From the NCBI GenBank assembly GCA_012934845.2, contig WNNJ02000772.1, positions 79,111 to 143,110 of the forward strand: DNA of 64,000 nucleotides. The letters are read 5' to 3'. The notes below the pieces were generated by a model that was given only the letters and a program-made list of their open reading frames with translations, ran no database searches and was not told the DNA's origin. Below, one piece after another: positions 13,501-28,500 of the stretch. The translations under genes and the position numbers were made by a program. How positions within the stretch are numbered: position 1 is the stretch's first letter; each line of letters begins with the position of its first letter. The stretch is from Pomphorhynchus laevis (lineage: Eukaryota; Acanthocephala; Palaeacanthocephala; Echinorhynchida; Pomphorhynchidae).

Positions 13501-16500
13501 TAATTTAATCAAACACAAAAATGTTTATCGTGAGATAAATCATAAAATACAAAAACATGTCTTAATAAATCACTCAAGATATCATTTTTATCTATTATTA
13601 GACTTAATTATTTAGTAATTAATTTGATATCTAACTGCTATTTTAATTAATTATTTATTAAATATATTTTAAATTATATAAAAATATATTTAAGTATATT
13701 TAATTATATTTAAATGCAGGCCATTTGATTTATATGGTTAGTCAGCTTTTTGTTCATACCTGGAAAAATCTTGATTTGTAAATTAAATATTGTTTTTATT
13801 ATTTATAAATGTCAAGTTAGTAAAAATCGTTTATTAAAACAGAAAAAGTAGCTTATTTGAGTAAACATGTTGCTTAATCTCATTCTTTGACTTCAAGGTA
13901 AATAAATTAAATACCAATTGTGGTCAAATAATTCAAGAATGAAATCTATTATGACCAAATACATCCATAAAATATGGTAATGCTACCTTGATAAAATCAC
14001 ATTTCCATGCAATGAAATTAAATGAAAGTATGCAAGAATATTTGTGTTATAGCCTAATTCATGAAATTACACATTTGTATTCAACCCACTGATTACATAT
14101 CCAGTGTGATAAAAACAAAAAACGAATCAGCTTACAATCAAAAATACAACGATGCAAATCCTTTTCTATAACATATTATGATTGAAGGAATTCTACTTGC
14201 AAATTATTGATGAAATATAATAGGAAATGCAGTTACATAGCTTTAAACAACGTCTTATTTGATTAATAATTCATATCTGCACTATTAATGGTATATAATC
14301 TTTTATTCTATGATTGAAAGCATCCATACATACTAATGCTATATGGTTTAGAAACTGAAATCCATAGCGATTTTTAGTAGTCCTATTGATTTTAGATTTT
14401 GACAATTTGAAGTATTATATAAAATAAAGATGTTATAGAGCGCGCCCCGCAATAAATTACATCTATACCTATGTTTTGCTAAAACACAGTAGAATTGATC
14501 ATTAATAATTTAAAATCGTTTATTTTAAATGTCTTATAATATAAATAGCGATTCATTGAGTATCTATTTAATCTATCAGTACTAAACGAGACTAATATAT
14601 TCGTGATAATCAATGAAATTTTATATTCCTACATTCGATATAAATTCAATTCACGACAAGCCAATTTACTCACATTGATTTTAACGTGGATGATAAGCTC
14701 AGGAAGTCGGACGGAATGTCGGTAATTGGATTGCCAAATAATCGCCTGTTACATATAATTCAAACATCAATGTTTCAATTATTATCTCAAACGATATAAG
14801 AGAAAAATATGTTCAAGTATTGCAGTTCTGAAAATACTCTGAAATACTCCTTTATATTTTACTGATATTTTATCATGGCACTAGATTTATGCTTGTTAAA
14901 TTCCATCATATTTAAAGATAAAATGTTTCATTTCTTAAGTGAATTACAGAATATATTACTAATCCTAACTCTACAAACTCTTAAATAACTAACAGATTTA
15001 ACAAATAGAACATAATAGTTTAAGAGACAATCAAAACATGTTTACATCTTCAAACTTGCAATAAACTGAGTAAACGAATCTATTAATAAGTAAAACTGAC
15101 ACCAATAAATAAAAAGAAGATTTAACATTGATTAAACGATTTAATTATCTATAAAAATATTTTTCAAAATTTGATAAATGTTATGTTATATAATATGAGA
15201 TACTTTTTCTCCCTACATTACGATTTCATAACATTTCATTTTAGTAAATGTCTTATTAACAAAAACACAATATGTATTACAACAACACAACAATTTCTTG
15301 ACTAGAAATAAGTACACAAGATTTTTCTTGTCCACCACTGATACGGGTGTCGGAAGAGAGATACACGTGTCCACCAGTGATAGTGGAGGCAGTGTACGAA
15401 TCAAGAAATTGATTATTGATTTTATTATTTATTTTAAATTAATATGTTAATTAAGACAAAAGACAGGCTTAATTATTAATTTTTCTTATTAATTTTAGTC
15501 TTCAATAACAATTTAAGTAAATTTTCATATTCAGACAAAAAAAATCATTTTAACTTCTTATATCTTAAATAACTAATCACTTAAAATTTTATTTAAAATA
15601 AAAGTGGAAAACTCTAATGAAATAATATATAAGGTATAACTGTTAATTAAATATTATAATAATTACACATTATACATTATGATGTATAATTTATAAAATA
15701 AATAATATTTATTTATAATTTGTTGTTTCCACATGCTGGTGAACTAACAATATAGATAAGGTATTACAAAAACATTTTACAACATCAGTAAAATGTGCAA
15801 TTTGTCTTAAGGAGGGATATACAAATGTATTTTAATGTGTCAAATGTTAAGAAATATTTTTATCGGATAATTCATCATTTTTAATCCAGTATTGCTAAAA
15901 GCTCTTTTTAATTCAGAATAATAAATTTATTTTCAAAACTGGACGAGGTATTGTCGTCAACATTATTACAATATTGACAACTACATTTTTGACTATTATC
16001 AATTTTAGTAATCTTAATAAAAATCTTTATTAACAATTTCAAAGAGGCGAATAAATATTGCTGTCAGGTATCAGTAAAGTTTAAAATACGTTTATAATTT
16101 CTAATATACAAATAATTAAAAATATGTATAAAATGTTATAAATGTGATTTCATCAAATATTAAATGTAATCGAAATGCAAAATGGTAACAAAACTAACAG
16201 AAGAGAATAACTCGAGCTACGTACACATCTTGAAGGCCGATCATGTTATAGAGATCACCAGTGTTTACTGCAGCAATTAAATTGAACGATAAATTTCTAA
16301 ATTAGAATTTGTTATTTGTAAAGTTGGAAATAACCCATATCGGAAGATTGTCTTTTACATTATTATAATTTATATCATACATTTTAGCTTATTTTATGCT
16401 TTAATATAAACATTTCCAAAATTATTTGAATACAAATTGTAAGCAAAAATGAAAGCGCTATATTTTAAGTGTTTTAACACTTATGTTCGGTTCCATCAAG

Positions 16501-19500
16501 ATACCATCTCTGCTTTTTGCAGATGACGTTGTTTTGGTGGCTTCTTGTCCTGAGAATTTACAATGCCTACTAGATCGATTCACGATGGAATGACAAGTGG
16601 TAGGAATGTTGGTTAGTACCTCCAAGACTGTCTCTATGTGTTCGTCTCGGAGTTAGATGATAATGTCAATCCGGATTGGGGAAAATGTTCTTCCAGATGT
16701 GGAGGATTTCAAGTATCTTGGGGTATTGTTCTCGAAGTACGGCAGGAACATCAAGGAGATTGAGAAGCGGATTTGTGCAGATAGCGCAGCAATGCGTTCT
16801 TTGTACTAGTTTGTTTTGGTGAAGCGGGAGTTGAGTTTTCCGTGAGGATTTCTTTACGTTTCTTTGGGTAATGATTGAAAGGATAATATCTTGGATACAG
16901 GCGACCGAAATGAAGTTCTTTCGGTGTATGGTTGGTCTTAGCCTTAGAGATAAGATTATGAATTCGGTCATTCAGGATGGACACGAAGTAAAGTCACTGC
17001 TTCTCCACAACGAAGAAAGTCACCTGAGGTTGCTAGGCCACGTCTTGAAGATGTTTAGGAATCGCCTTCCTCGGAGGGTTTTCCAGTCTGAACTCTCTGG
17101 AAAGAGACATCAAAGTAGAGTTCGATACCAGTGGAGAGATCAAATCTTGAAACTAGCCGAAAACAGCTTTGGAGTAACTGGACGATACTTCTGGTCTGTC
17201 GCCGAGGATCGAGATGCCTGGATTAGTTTGCTTCGTGCACTGCTTCCACAACAAGACACCCGGACCAGTGGTAGACAAGAAATATTTTTTATATTATTTG
17301 TTTTTTCTTGTCAAAAAATTTTTGTTGTTACTTAACAATTTACTTAGATGCAAAATTCATCGTATTGTACATCGTTTTTGACAACACACATTATTTAGGA
17401 AGGCAAAAAGATTCAATGCAGATTCGACTCATTTCATCGACACTTATAATTTCTTTCCGTGTGTTCAATATAGATCATTTTATAAGTGAAAGTATTACTC
17501 AAAATATTATATAAATATTAGTTACTATATAAATATTTATTAAAAATATGATGCATGTTAAATATTAAAAACATTATTATTTTGTTAGTTTAAAGTTACT
17601 AAACAACAAATTATTGAGCAACACATTTAATTTTGATATCGAATTCAAATTTCAGAGCGACATCAAAGTAATAATTTTGAACGTAGAAAACAATAGCAAA
17701 AGCTTATTATTTAGCGTTTATTTCAACAAGTGTAAAAAACCTCATTAATTTGATTCATAAAGACATAGCATTACTTTATAAAAATGTACATTCCCTTAAC
17801 TTATCAAATATTCAAAAGATTTTCAATTAAAAACATATTAAAAACTTAAAACAGACAAACATGTTCCATATAAAAAAATCAACATTTTATACATTTATAA
17901 AATTGTTTATATAAATGACAATTTTAAAATTTGTTTTTATTTATTTTATTTACTTTATTACTATATCAGCGGAGTGTAATGATATCTATTTTGTACAATT
18001 TGTAAAATATAAATCAATTTTTAATGGCCACCAAATTCAATTATTTTCAAAGTTAAAAATTTACAAATTCAATACATATCGATTTAAAATTCAATCGTTA
18101 TATAATTAATATATCGCAAATAAAATTTAGTCATATACTAAAATTGTCGAACAAAATTATTATAACGATATGAAATTCTTCCAGAGCATAAATTTGAAGT
18201 CAATTTAAAACAATATCATAATCTGAATATGTCATAGTCAAAATATTATAAATTTAGTCTAATTTTTAAAATTTATATAAGGATATATTCAAAATTGGCC
18301 GTTTTTGCTTATCTTATAAAATTTTAGGACAAACAATATTGCACATATAAGATAGATCAAATATAAAATTTAGAAGATAATCAACATTAATAAAACAATG
18401 ATGACAGAAAGTGAATAACAAATCTTGACTTACAAGTATGAAATTGCGTGTTTGCTATGTAGGAATCTATTGGGGATATTCTTAATGTAATTGTAAGACA
18501 GATCTCTAAATAAAGTATTAAAAATGCCTATTAACATCTAATAACTGAGTTTAGTAAAACGTGGTTTTAATTGGGCATACGTTTTGATTATAAATAGGGA
18601 TACAAAATTACTAATAACGAAATTAATATGCAAAGAAATGAACAATTATTAATGTATGTGAACATATTTATTTAAAAGTTAATAATTTTCAATAAAGAAG
18701 GCATACTAACTAATTTCGTTACACATCAATCACATGCACTGAAATACACCTTCCTATTCACGGAGAGAAACATACATCCAATTAGATAATTTTGCTAAAA
18801 ACAGCAACTTCCATAATGAAAAGTAACTCCCCTTTCAAATTTTCCGTACAAGTGTCTGATTGCAAGGCGACCCACGACGAAACCTCTTAGTGATAGTTGA
18901 CAGTTAAAATCGTTCTTCATTTCCTCAAATCGTTTCGAGCTCTTTCAGTTGTTTTGTTATTCACTTTGCTTTTCTCGATCGTTCGTTGTTTTCCATATCC
19001 TTAAGTAATTCAATAATTCTGCTACCAGGAAACAATAAACACGCCTTTGAAGGCCGCTTACAAATCTATTTGTCAAGTTCATCTTAAGTGATTGTAGAAA
19101 ATCTGAGATAGCTACAGGATTAGTAACTCGATGTTTGTCACGAAAACATAGTTGCGAGACCAAATACATGCCAGTAATGAATTTTCTCTGATAAAATTTT
19201 ATTATCTTTAGTAATTCCTTATTCTAACACAGCGTATATTATATAGTTCATTCAAAGAGCAAGAAAGTTAGTTAATTCGCCGCTGAAAATCAGTTAAGGC
19301 TTTATCAGTTATGACATCCCATGAATAAGCTAACTTAGGAAGCAAACTTGAAAGTTAGCCCATGAATAAGAGCTAACTTAGGAAATATAAATTTTGAAAC
19401 TACTATAATTGAGACAATTGAATAATCAGAAACAAGTAGGCTGAATTCTCAAGATTATTAAAAGCAGAAGCATATATTTACCCTATATCTCAAAGACGAT

Positions 19501-22500
19501 GTATTAAACTTTTAATAGTCATTCGATTTAACTCAAAATGACAAAATCGTTTAACGCTACAATTGATGTATCAACTGAGAATTGTTTAAATTAATATTTT
19601 ATCATAAATAAGATCATTTAAATATTGCAAAAGTAATATTTATTCAATTAGAATAGGCAATGAAAGGTCTCACAATGTTCTCTTTGCTTTCTAAAAGATG
19701 TGAACATTTGGCTAATCTATCTAGAATGCATTGTCTCGTTCTTTTAAAAAAGCTATAGGTCAACTATATTCTATACAAACACAAAATTTTTATCAAATTA
19801 AAAATGTTTAAATTGTCCTGTACAAATCGTTAAATTTGTTTTATCTCATACTTTAACATTGGAATAAAGAAGGTGCCTCATCTATAGATATCAGTTGCAA
19901 CCCACATATCAAATTGTTATTTATAAAAATCGTCCATAAACCACTACTCTAACAACTATATAATCATTTCATTTGATCAACAATTGAACAAATCATATGC
20001 CAGTGCTTTTGCGCTGATGATCCTATTTGGTGAAGCGGTAGTGCTGGTTTAGCACTTAATGATGATGTCAATAAAGGTTTCCCAGTGCATCATTCAAATG
20101 ATTCTTTGATGGAGCCGTCTGCTAGTCCTCCTCTGCATCCAGCAGTGGGAGAGAACCGGACTGAATAGTCATAGTGATTGTGAAACTGCATTTAGCAGTG
20201 TTTTTCGTTGTTCTTCCGCGTCTAGCTAAAATAACTAACAAAATTCACGCGGATTGGTATCACTCTCGTTTTGTAATCAGTCACTGTTTTAAGTAAACGT
20301 AAATATAAAATTAAATATACTTTTTTATAAACTTGTAAACGGCTGCAGTATATTTAACAATATATATTACTAGAAATCGTTTCTAATTGCCACACTTACA
20401 GTCTCTCAAGATTAATCGCCGATTCGAAAAATTCTTCATTGATTGTGCGGATCAGATTGTGACTGCAGCTTCTAAAAGCAGATGAAACAAAGTACATAAC
20501 ATTGAAATAGTTAAAATTAATTAAAAACGCTGTTATTGACAACGAAGGCCTTGCAGTTTACGAAATAAATACATTTGTATCAATTTAAATTATAAAAACT
20601 ATTGGTATTTCGCATTATTGTAATTGTTTGTTTTAAATAAATCCGGAAATAGCGATCTTTACGATATTTCGTTAATTATGCTAATATCAAAAAATGTTTA
20701 TTTGAATTTGTAATCTTATACTGTTCATAGTATATTATGCAATGTAACTTAAAAGTTAAATTCAAAAAAACATGATGTGGATAACTTTCTGGACAACACA
20801 CTCACAGTGATGTTATACATTGTTATCCCTTTAAAGCAATTTGATATAAAAATTTGATGTTATTTAAATTGGTATAAAAAATAAAAAATAATCTTTTAAA
20901 AATATTATTTAAAAAAGTTTAAATTATGATAAATAATTCAAAAGTTTTACTTAAGCTGAACTTAAAATGATACTTACAAATATTTAAGTGTACGTAGATA
21001 ATGTTTAGCAGAGAGAAAATTGAGATCAACGAGTAGGTTGTAGTCAAGCCTAAAGTAAAAGACAACAAAACATTAATCTAACCGAGTTTTATTCAATTTA
21101 TTCAATTTTATTTAAGTCTTTTATTTAATTTATTTCAAAATAAATACAGCAAGGCGATATAATTTCTTCAAAAATTTATTTATTTTTATTAAAAGATTAT
21201 TTAGTGAACACAGATGTAAAGCATTACTGTGGTAATTAAAAGATTATAATCTAGAAAAATAGAGTAAAGGAAGTGATTCAAATTAAATATCATAATAAAT
21301 TTATAGATTATATTTGTCCAGATACAAGATGATAAGGAAGGCAGCTGTAACATATTGCCAAATAATTTAAGTAAACATAAGAATAAACATGATTGTGGTA
21401 ATAAAAAACTTTTATGTATTATTATGTATTAATGTATTATTAATAAATATTATTATATAATATTATTATCAATTTTAATGTATTATTATCGCTGTAAACA
21501 TTTCATATATACAATTCAATTAAATATCATAAATGACATATATTCACATCAGACATCTTTTTCTACATCTTAAAATGTTTAAGCTTTCATTTTCCGTTCT
21601 AGCAAAGTAACTAACAAATAAAATATTGTTGTGGTAAGTAGCGTAACTTGTTTGTTAATCAAAAGATCATAATCTAGACAAATAGAAGTAAAGGAAGTGA
21701 AACAATTAAATTAAATATCATAAATAGCATATATTAAACATGAGACATCATTCATCTACATCTTGAGAAGTTCAAACGTATATACATAACTATTATGATC
21801 AAACATTTTGTTCTCCACTACATTTAGAAATTAAGATAAGTACGTCGACAAAGTTGTTCAAAACTTAAAATTTTAAAAACGTACAGAAGCATTGCCGTTT
21901 TGATTATCTTCTGCCTTATTTGCCCTGATTGTAATTTGTTGAAACGAAGATCCCTTCATAAAAGATTAAATAAGTAATCGTTTAGTACAAAACGAACTTA
22001 CGTTAGCTGTGTATTACATTCTAACTCAAAGTCGTTCGGATTGTGAGTTAGTCGTCTATAAAATATGCATTGGAAGCGTGGAATATTTAAGTTTAAATTA
22101 TTAAGAGATATTAATGAGAAATTTTTATTTATCATTGAAAGTCAGCTATCTATAGAATCCAGCATAACATGACATACGAGTAAAATGCATGTAATAAAAC
22201 AAGGTATTTGTTTGTTTTAAAAAGCAGTTTACACACAAAAAGACTAATAATTTACTTGACATACATCTGAACTATCTGTAATAATTAATTTGGCATACAT
22301 CTGAAGGACATATTTGCATTGGCTATCTTTCGGTCATCCTCTGCATCCAGCAGTAGGAAGTACCCGTCACTGAAAAGACACAATATGCCCAAACAGTCAA
22401 ACTAGGTTACATGTTTCCTTTAAATTCTTCTTGTCATCTACGTCATAATGTTTAAATGTCCAAGAATCTGTATTATTTAAAATTTTTATCATTAAAATCA

Positions 22501-25500
22501 ATTTCATATGTCAATAAAACTATACAATCGAAAGATTATTATAAGCAACTAAAAAGATTTTAAATAAACATTAAATATCTAAACGATCACAAATATTAAT
22601 TACTACCAAAAAATTTCAAATAATTTATATTAGTTATATACATACTCTGTAATTTACAATAATTTAAAAATGTAAGTATTTTAAACTTAAGATCTTTAAT
22701 AATTCATAATTTATTATAATTAAAGATATTTTATAAAATCTAAAAAAAATTTATTTTTAATAAAAATAATATTTTATTTTGTAAATCAAATTTATTATTT
22801 ACATTATTTTTATTTGATATGCAAATAAATAATAATCAAATGAACGAATTCAATAATCTAATTTGTTGCCCAATCAAGGATAATGATAAATTGACGATAA
22901 AATTGAAAGGATCATATCAACAGGGATTGGAGTTTGAATCGTAATCATTTATACTTAACAGCAATTCAACAATACCAATGATGTCATTTACATCATATGA
23001 TCCTAAATATGGGCTTGATTGCAATCCATCGAATGAATTTGCAAAATTTGCTTCTGGTTCTATCAACGAACCCGGTGCCGACGAATCTGCTGCGCCTTTC
23101 TTTGTATCATCGAGTAGTAACCAAGAAGAAACTATGATTGACAATGGTAAAACCGGAATTTCCACGATGAATTGCAGCCAATCTAGTGTTGCCGATCATA
23201 CACCCGACAATTGTAATGATCATCTCAACCAGATCATTCATCAGTTACTCAATATGTGTGATGATCTTATACTACCCGACAATGTTGTTGATGTTCAAGG
23301 TGTTGAGCATGATCAACATGACGACGCACCAGCGGCAGTACAAATGATAGCGACAACAAATACCGCCAATCACTTAATTACGAATAAAAGTAGTAATATC
23401 GCATCAATTTTGAAGAGTTGCTCAAACATGGTTCGAAGAAATAACGAATTCATTACAACCGCCACCACCGCGGCCGCGAATACATCAACCGAATCGGAAG
23501 ATAGTGGTCACAGCAACGCTCATGGATCGCATGAACATGATAGCGAAGAATATCAGCGATCACAAAGAAATAACTCTAAAAAGTACAGTAATAAGCCGGA
23601 GCTTACAAAATCCTTGCCGATCGGTGAGGATTTAGAACCTGATCATTCATTATAGTTATTTACGTTTTATTTCTTAAAAAGTGTAAGCTCTTAATTTTAA
23701 ATTTTAGTATTTTTGAAAATGGCCGAACCATGATAACATAATAGTTCCCCATAATAAACAATAAACTTTTTATGATACATCGTTTGTTATTCAATAGTCA
23801 ATTCATAAAAATTGATTTTTATTTTAAATTTCTATTTTAAAGTTTAGCATTTTTGTAATATAGGTTATAAAAAGCTTAAATAATTATTTAATTTTTATAA
23901 TTATCCACCTTCATTTATAATTATCTATCTTTATTAGAGATTATTTAGTAAATACGTTGACTCAGTTGATCTTATTTTTGAAGTCATTCATCATTACAAA
24001 AGCACATTTTAGTAAACATTACATAAACGTGTCATTGTCTTTAATAGAGAACTTAGTAAACAACATTTTGCAGTGAAATATATTTGAAAATAATCAAATA
24101 TCACAAAGGCTACTTACAATTCGAGATTTATGACTTTCGAAATATGGACTAGCGAAAGAATATTGTTTGACAAATCTCTAAAATGATTACGATTAAAATT
24201 GTAATTTCAATTGACTAATCAATTTATAAATTTCCAAAAAAGTAAACGTTTTAAATGTTATATTTATATACAAAGTTGTATTAGCACAATCATGTTGAAT
24301 AAAATAAAATGATGTTAATTTAAAAAATCTCATATAATTATATAACATTTAATAACATTCCAACATTAGATATATATTCAATACTTATAAATTAAAGATC
24401 CCGATAATTAAAAAATGTAATTTAAATTTTACAACATTTTTATATAAAAAAGCAATTCATAAAATATTCTACGTAATGAGCTAAATACCGTATCAATTTC
24501 AACACAACCCATTAAGCCTGAACATTTTAAATCATACCTAGTGAGCAAATTAATTTCTCTTGACAAAGGCGATGTGATAGGCGCATTGTAAGATAGGTAA
24601 TAATGTGAGTAGTACATATGTACCTAACTGATGTATGCGGTCAAATTCAACTATGTGCAGGGCAATGCAGCGGTACCGAAGCGGCAGTTAACTCAAATCA
24701 ACATGAATTCGAGAAGTATGTTAACAACTGTCTGCTACTGATAAATGCAAGAGCACTTGCCTGGAATAACACATCGATGACATGCAGACGTTGGAGCAAA
24801 TGTTGATTAACTTGAAAACATTAAAAGTGTGTGGAATAAAGTGCTAAAAATTGACCAAAGTATGTATTCAGGTAGCTGAGTTTAATCACTCAGCTACTCA
24901 GGTAGCTGAGTTCAATCGCATTCCGATTTTACATTACTTACTAAATTAATTCAGCAACAATGAGGATACGTAAACCTCACTTGCCAAATTTAAACGTTGA
25001 CTCTTTTGAAACAATTATTATTACTATTGTTATTGATGTTACTATTATTATTGTTACTATTGTTATTGATACGCAGAGCAAGCCGCTTTGGGTTTCGTCG
25101 CCTGTATAGAATGGTTAACGCTATCATCTCGTCAGATAGGTGATGGGCCGATCGCAATTTACGGATACATAACAATGTAACATATTTTTTGAAGCCCATA
25201 TGAGAGAACCTAATATTGTGGCTGTTGTATACTATTTTTTTATAGCAAAAAATATAATTATCGCAACAAAAAAATTGCTGTTATTGTTAAAGCTAAGATG
25301 GAAAATCTAATTAACTGGACTACTCAGAATTGACTTCTACTAAACAAGATTTAAAAGTCTTTCTGCCAGACCACTACGGGATTACGGTCTCATATGAGTT
25401 AAGGATCTAGCTATTCAGAAATCATATTTTGCCTCAGATATTTTATTTACTTTACATAAAACGTTTTCTAAATGCAGATCTAGATTGTTTCTACTGAGAC

Positions 25501-28500
25501 GCATTTCATCACTTGAAGCTAATCCACAACAGCTCGAAACCGTCTATATCGCCTTAATCAGATCGATATTAATATACGATTATCCTATAGTACTGCAATG
25601 CGTCCTTGCGTGATAAGGCCAAACTCGATAAAATACATTTTTTACCGATTAATATAACATAAAAACTTGAATCACTTCTGAGCATATACAATAATGAAAA
25701 GTGAACCCGCTTCATCATCGGGTGCCCCTACGTCTTTCGACAACGCGACCTTGTAGCTTTGACGTGTGCATACAGAGAAGTCAAGAGAGAGTGCATGCAT
25801 GAGGTTTGAACCCCGTGCAAAGATTTTGCAATGCACACGCCTCCACCATTCGGCCACGGGGGTCAGCATATACAATAATATGACTAACAACAAAGCCCAC
25901 AATCAAGATTTTATTGATTAATTGTACAAATGCTGTACAAATGCAGAACAGATAACTCTTATCTCGAAAATCTAATTAAAAAGCTTCATTTAAAACTTCA
26001 GCTCGTACTATTGAGGTAGGTCATTCGTTTCTATTCATAACAGTACGATTGATGAAGAAAAGAATAAAGCAATAAATTTCTCATCAACAATATTATTCTA
26101 GCTATCATCACTAGATGGATATAAATATTATGAGATAAATGTTAATTTAATATTATTGCCATGGCTTTTTCATCTTTTATTCAACCTGTAAATTAGTAAG
26201 CAAATATAGATTCAAATTTGTCTCTGTTATTAAATAAGTTAATCAATAAGTTAAAAAATATTTAAAATAATGATCAAATTGAAAAAACAATAATAATTTA
26301 TAAATTTTTATTTAACATTGAAATGTAAAATAACACAGAGCTGTTCTGTCATCAGCTGAGCAGACAACCACAGTTTTCATGATTTTTATTTTGACGTGTC
26401 TAGAGCCTTGAATTCAAAAATAATAATATCAAAGCTGTCGTTATATTATAAATTTATAAAAAATTATAATTTTTTTATACTGTAAAAATATTTTGTAGCA
26501 TTTACCCCTGAAGATGATAGCAGTAGGCTATTGAAAATTCGATTAAATAAATATTTTACTTCACTCTCTCCACTAATAAATAAGCTGTCGTTATATTTAA
26601 TATGTTTAATAGAAAAACATAAACGTTGTCAAAACAACAGGCAGCATGTATCGTGTGAAAATTGTCTCTGTAAAACAAGAGTTAGAAACTAAATTATTAT
26701 ATAATAAAAAAATGTATTTAGCAAAACTATTAAGTCTGATTATATAATATCAAATAAAGGAATTAATCTTTTAAATTATTTAAAAAATAATCATTTAAAT
26801 AATAGTTATTTCAACGGATAATTATTCCATCAAGAGAAATAGTTAAAGTTGTATTTTGTAACTTAAAGTGTTCAATTTATAAAAAATGTCAATTCAACGC
26901 TCGCACAATGTCCATTATACTCACAAATACGTTAAATGAATAAGCTGATTTGAATTTGTATCAAAATGTCGGATGCGATTACCTTTTAATGACCTAAAAT
27001 GCATGTTATAAAACATTATCACGATACAACTATATTCTGCAAATGTAAATTTTAACGAAACTGCGTTATACCGCATTCTGTAGTCACAATATAGAATTTG
27101 TATTCGACAGGTACGAAACAATTATTGCATTATTACATTAAACAATAATTTTTAGATTTATGCGATTAGTTTTGTGATCTATATGTGCTGGTGCGTGATC
27201 AACGTAGTGGAGATATTGTAAAGATAAAAAGTTAAAAAATGTGCAGTAAAGTTAGTTTCGGAACATCAAACATTTTGAAGGCAACGGAAATGCAGCTTAG
27301 TGTGACTAAAACTTTTCAAAAAAACTAATACAGAGGAGTTTCCTCCAATCAAAAAATTAGTTAATCTGGTGATAACTACACCCACCACAACTATTGACAC
27401 TAAGGACCATTTTAACATTTTTCTTAGAAACTTTATATCAGATATCCTAAACATAGAATATTGTTCAACTTTGCAAAGTCAGTTGGTACGTCTCCAACAA
27501 AACTACCATTTATCTAATCAGATGTTCATAAAGGGGAAGAATGATACCCCTTTCAATAGCGTCCGCGAATACAACTGCCGAAAACGCATATCATCCAAAT
27601 CCAGCTGAAACACTTTCATGAGTTGCAATCTGCGATTTACATTCATACATATAGATGAATACAATTACCCCCATCAACCATTGTCACAGTTGGGAACACT
27701 TGGCATAAACGTGTAAAGTAAGCAAGATCTGCAGTATCTGCGGCTATCCAGCCTCTTGCAACGCTACGCAAAGTTGCATCAACTAAAAGCAGCAAATCTG
27801 GCTTAGTTCCGGAAATGTCCGAAGTTCAAGGACTATAAAGACGGCAGGCAACTGTTTCAGCCATCCATTCTAAGTCTACGAATCAAAATTACGTCTCGGC
27901 GCCAGTTATACTATGCCGATCTTGACCGATATCATGAAAATTATTGATATAAAAATCAAGGATCAAATAACGCTCATGACGCTAATAAAAAATCAACCTT
28001 TAATAAACAACTACATTCACCTTTATTCAATGTCTTTTAAACCTAGTGAAGAGCTCCTTAAGATTATCCCTCCTATAAAACTACTCTTGCTAACCCTATC
28101 TTGTTTTGTGATAACACTATGGAAAAATACGGTAAACGCATCAGCATAGTTAATGTTTATACCGGCGAGGAAAAATTCACAAGAACCGTGACCTCCTGGA
28201 TCGTATATTAGGTAGCGACTATGACCTGGTACTTAGTGACTTCAACAACATAACTGGTTGTTGGAAATATGCAACACTCTGCTGAGCCAGGAACAACTAT
28301 CTTATGCGTAAACCACAATCTCCCACCTTTTATTGCACGACAACAAATTCTCTCATCGTCATTCTTCTGCTACACAAGAGGTAGCTGCTTAAGCCTATCT
28401 GAATTGAACAGTCAGGTCAACAACTGTTCACCTCGAATGACTTACTCCATTGACGGTTAGATGAAGATACGTTGATTATAAGGTTTCATTTTGATCCAAT

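Noticed and set aside
18957-19169. Minus-strand open frame of 70 codons in an LRR intron
   Set aside because: No LRR pattern, no matching splice sites and no recognisable motif.
20050-20170. GC-richer open stretch on the plus strand, possible small exon
   Set aside because: Part of it (ctctgcatccagcagt) recurs near 22340, so it is better explained as a dispersed repeat.
24618-24806. Plus-strand open frame of 62 codons with several cysteines
   Set aside because: Short, no recognisable family and no supporting signals; could be chance or an old repeat.
25780-25865. A functional tRNA gene
   Set aside because: A and B boxes are present but there is no complete cloverleaf, and the unit has a non-tRNA tail and target-site duplications, so it is a SINE.
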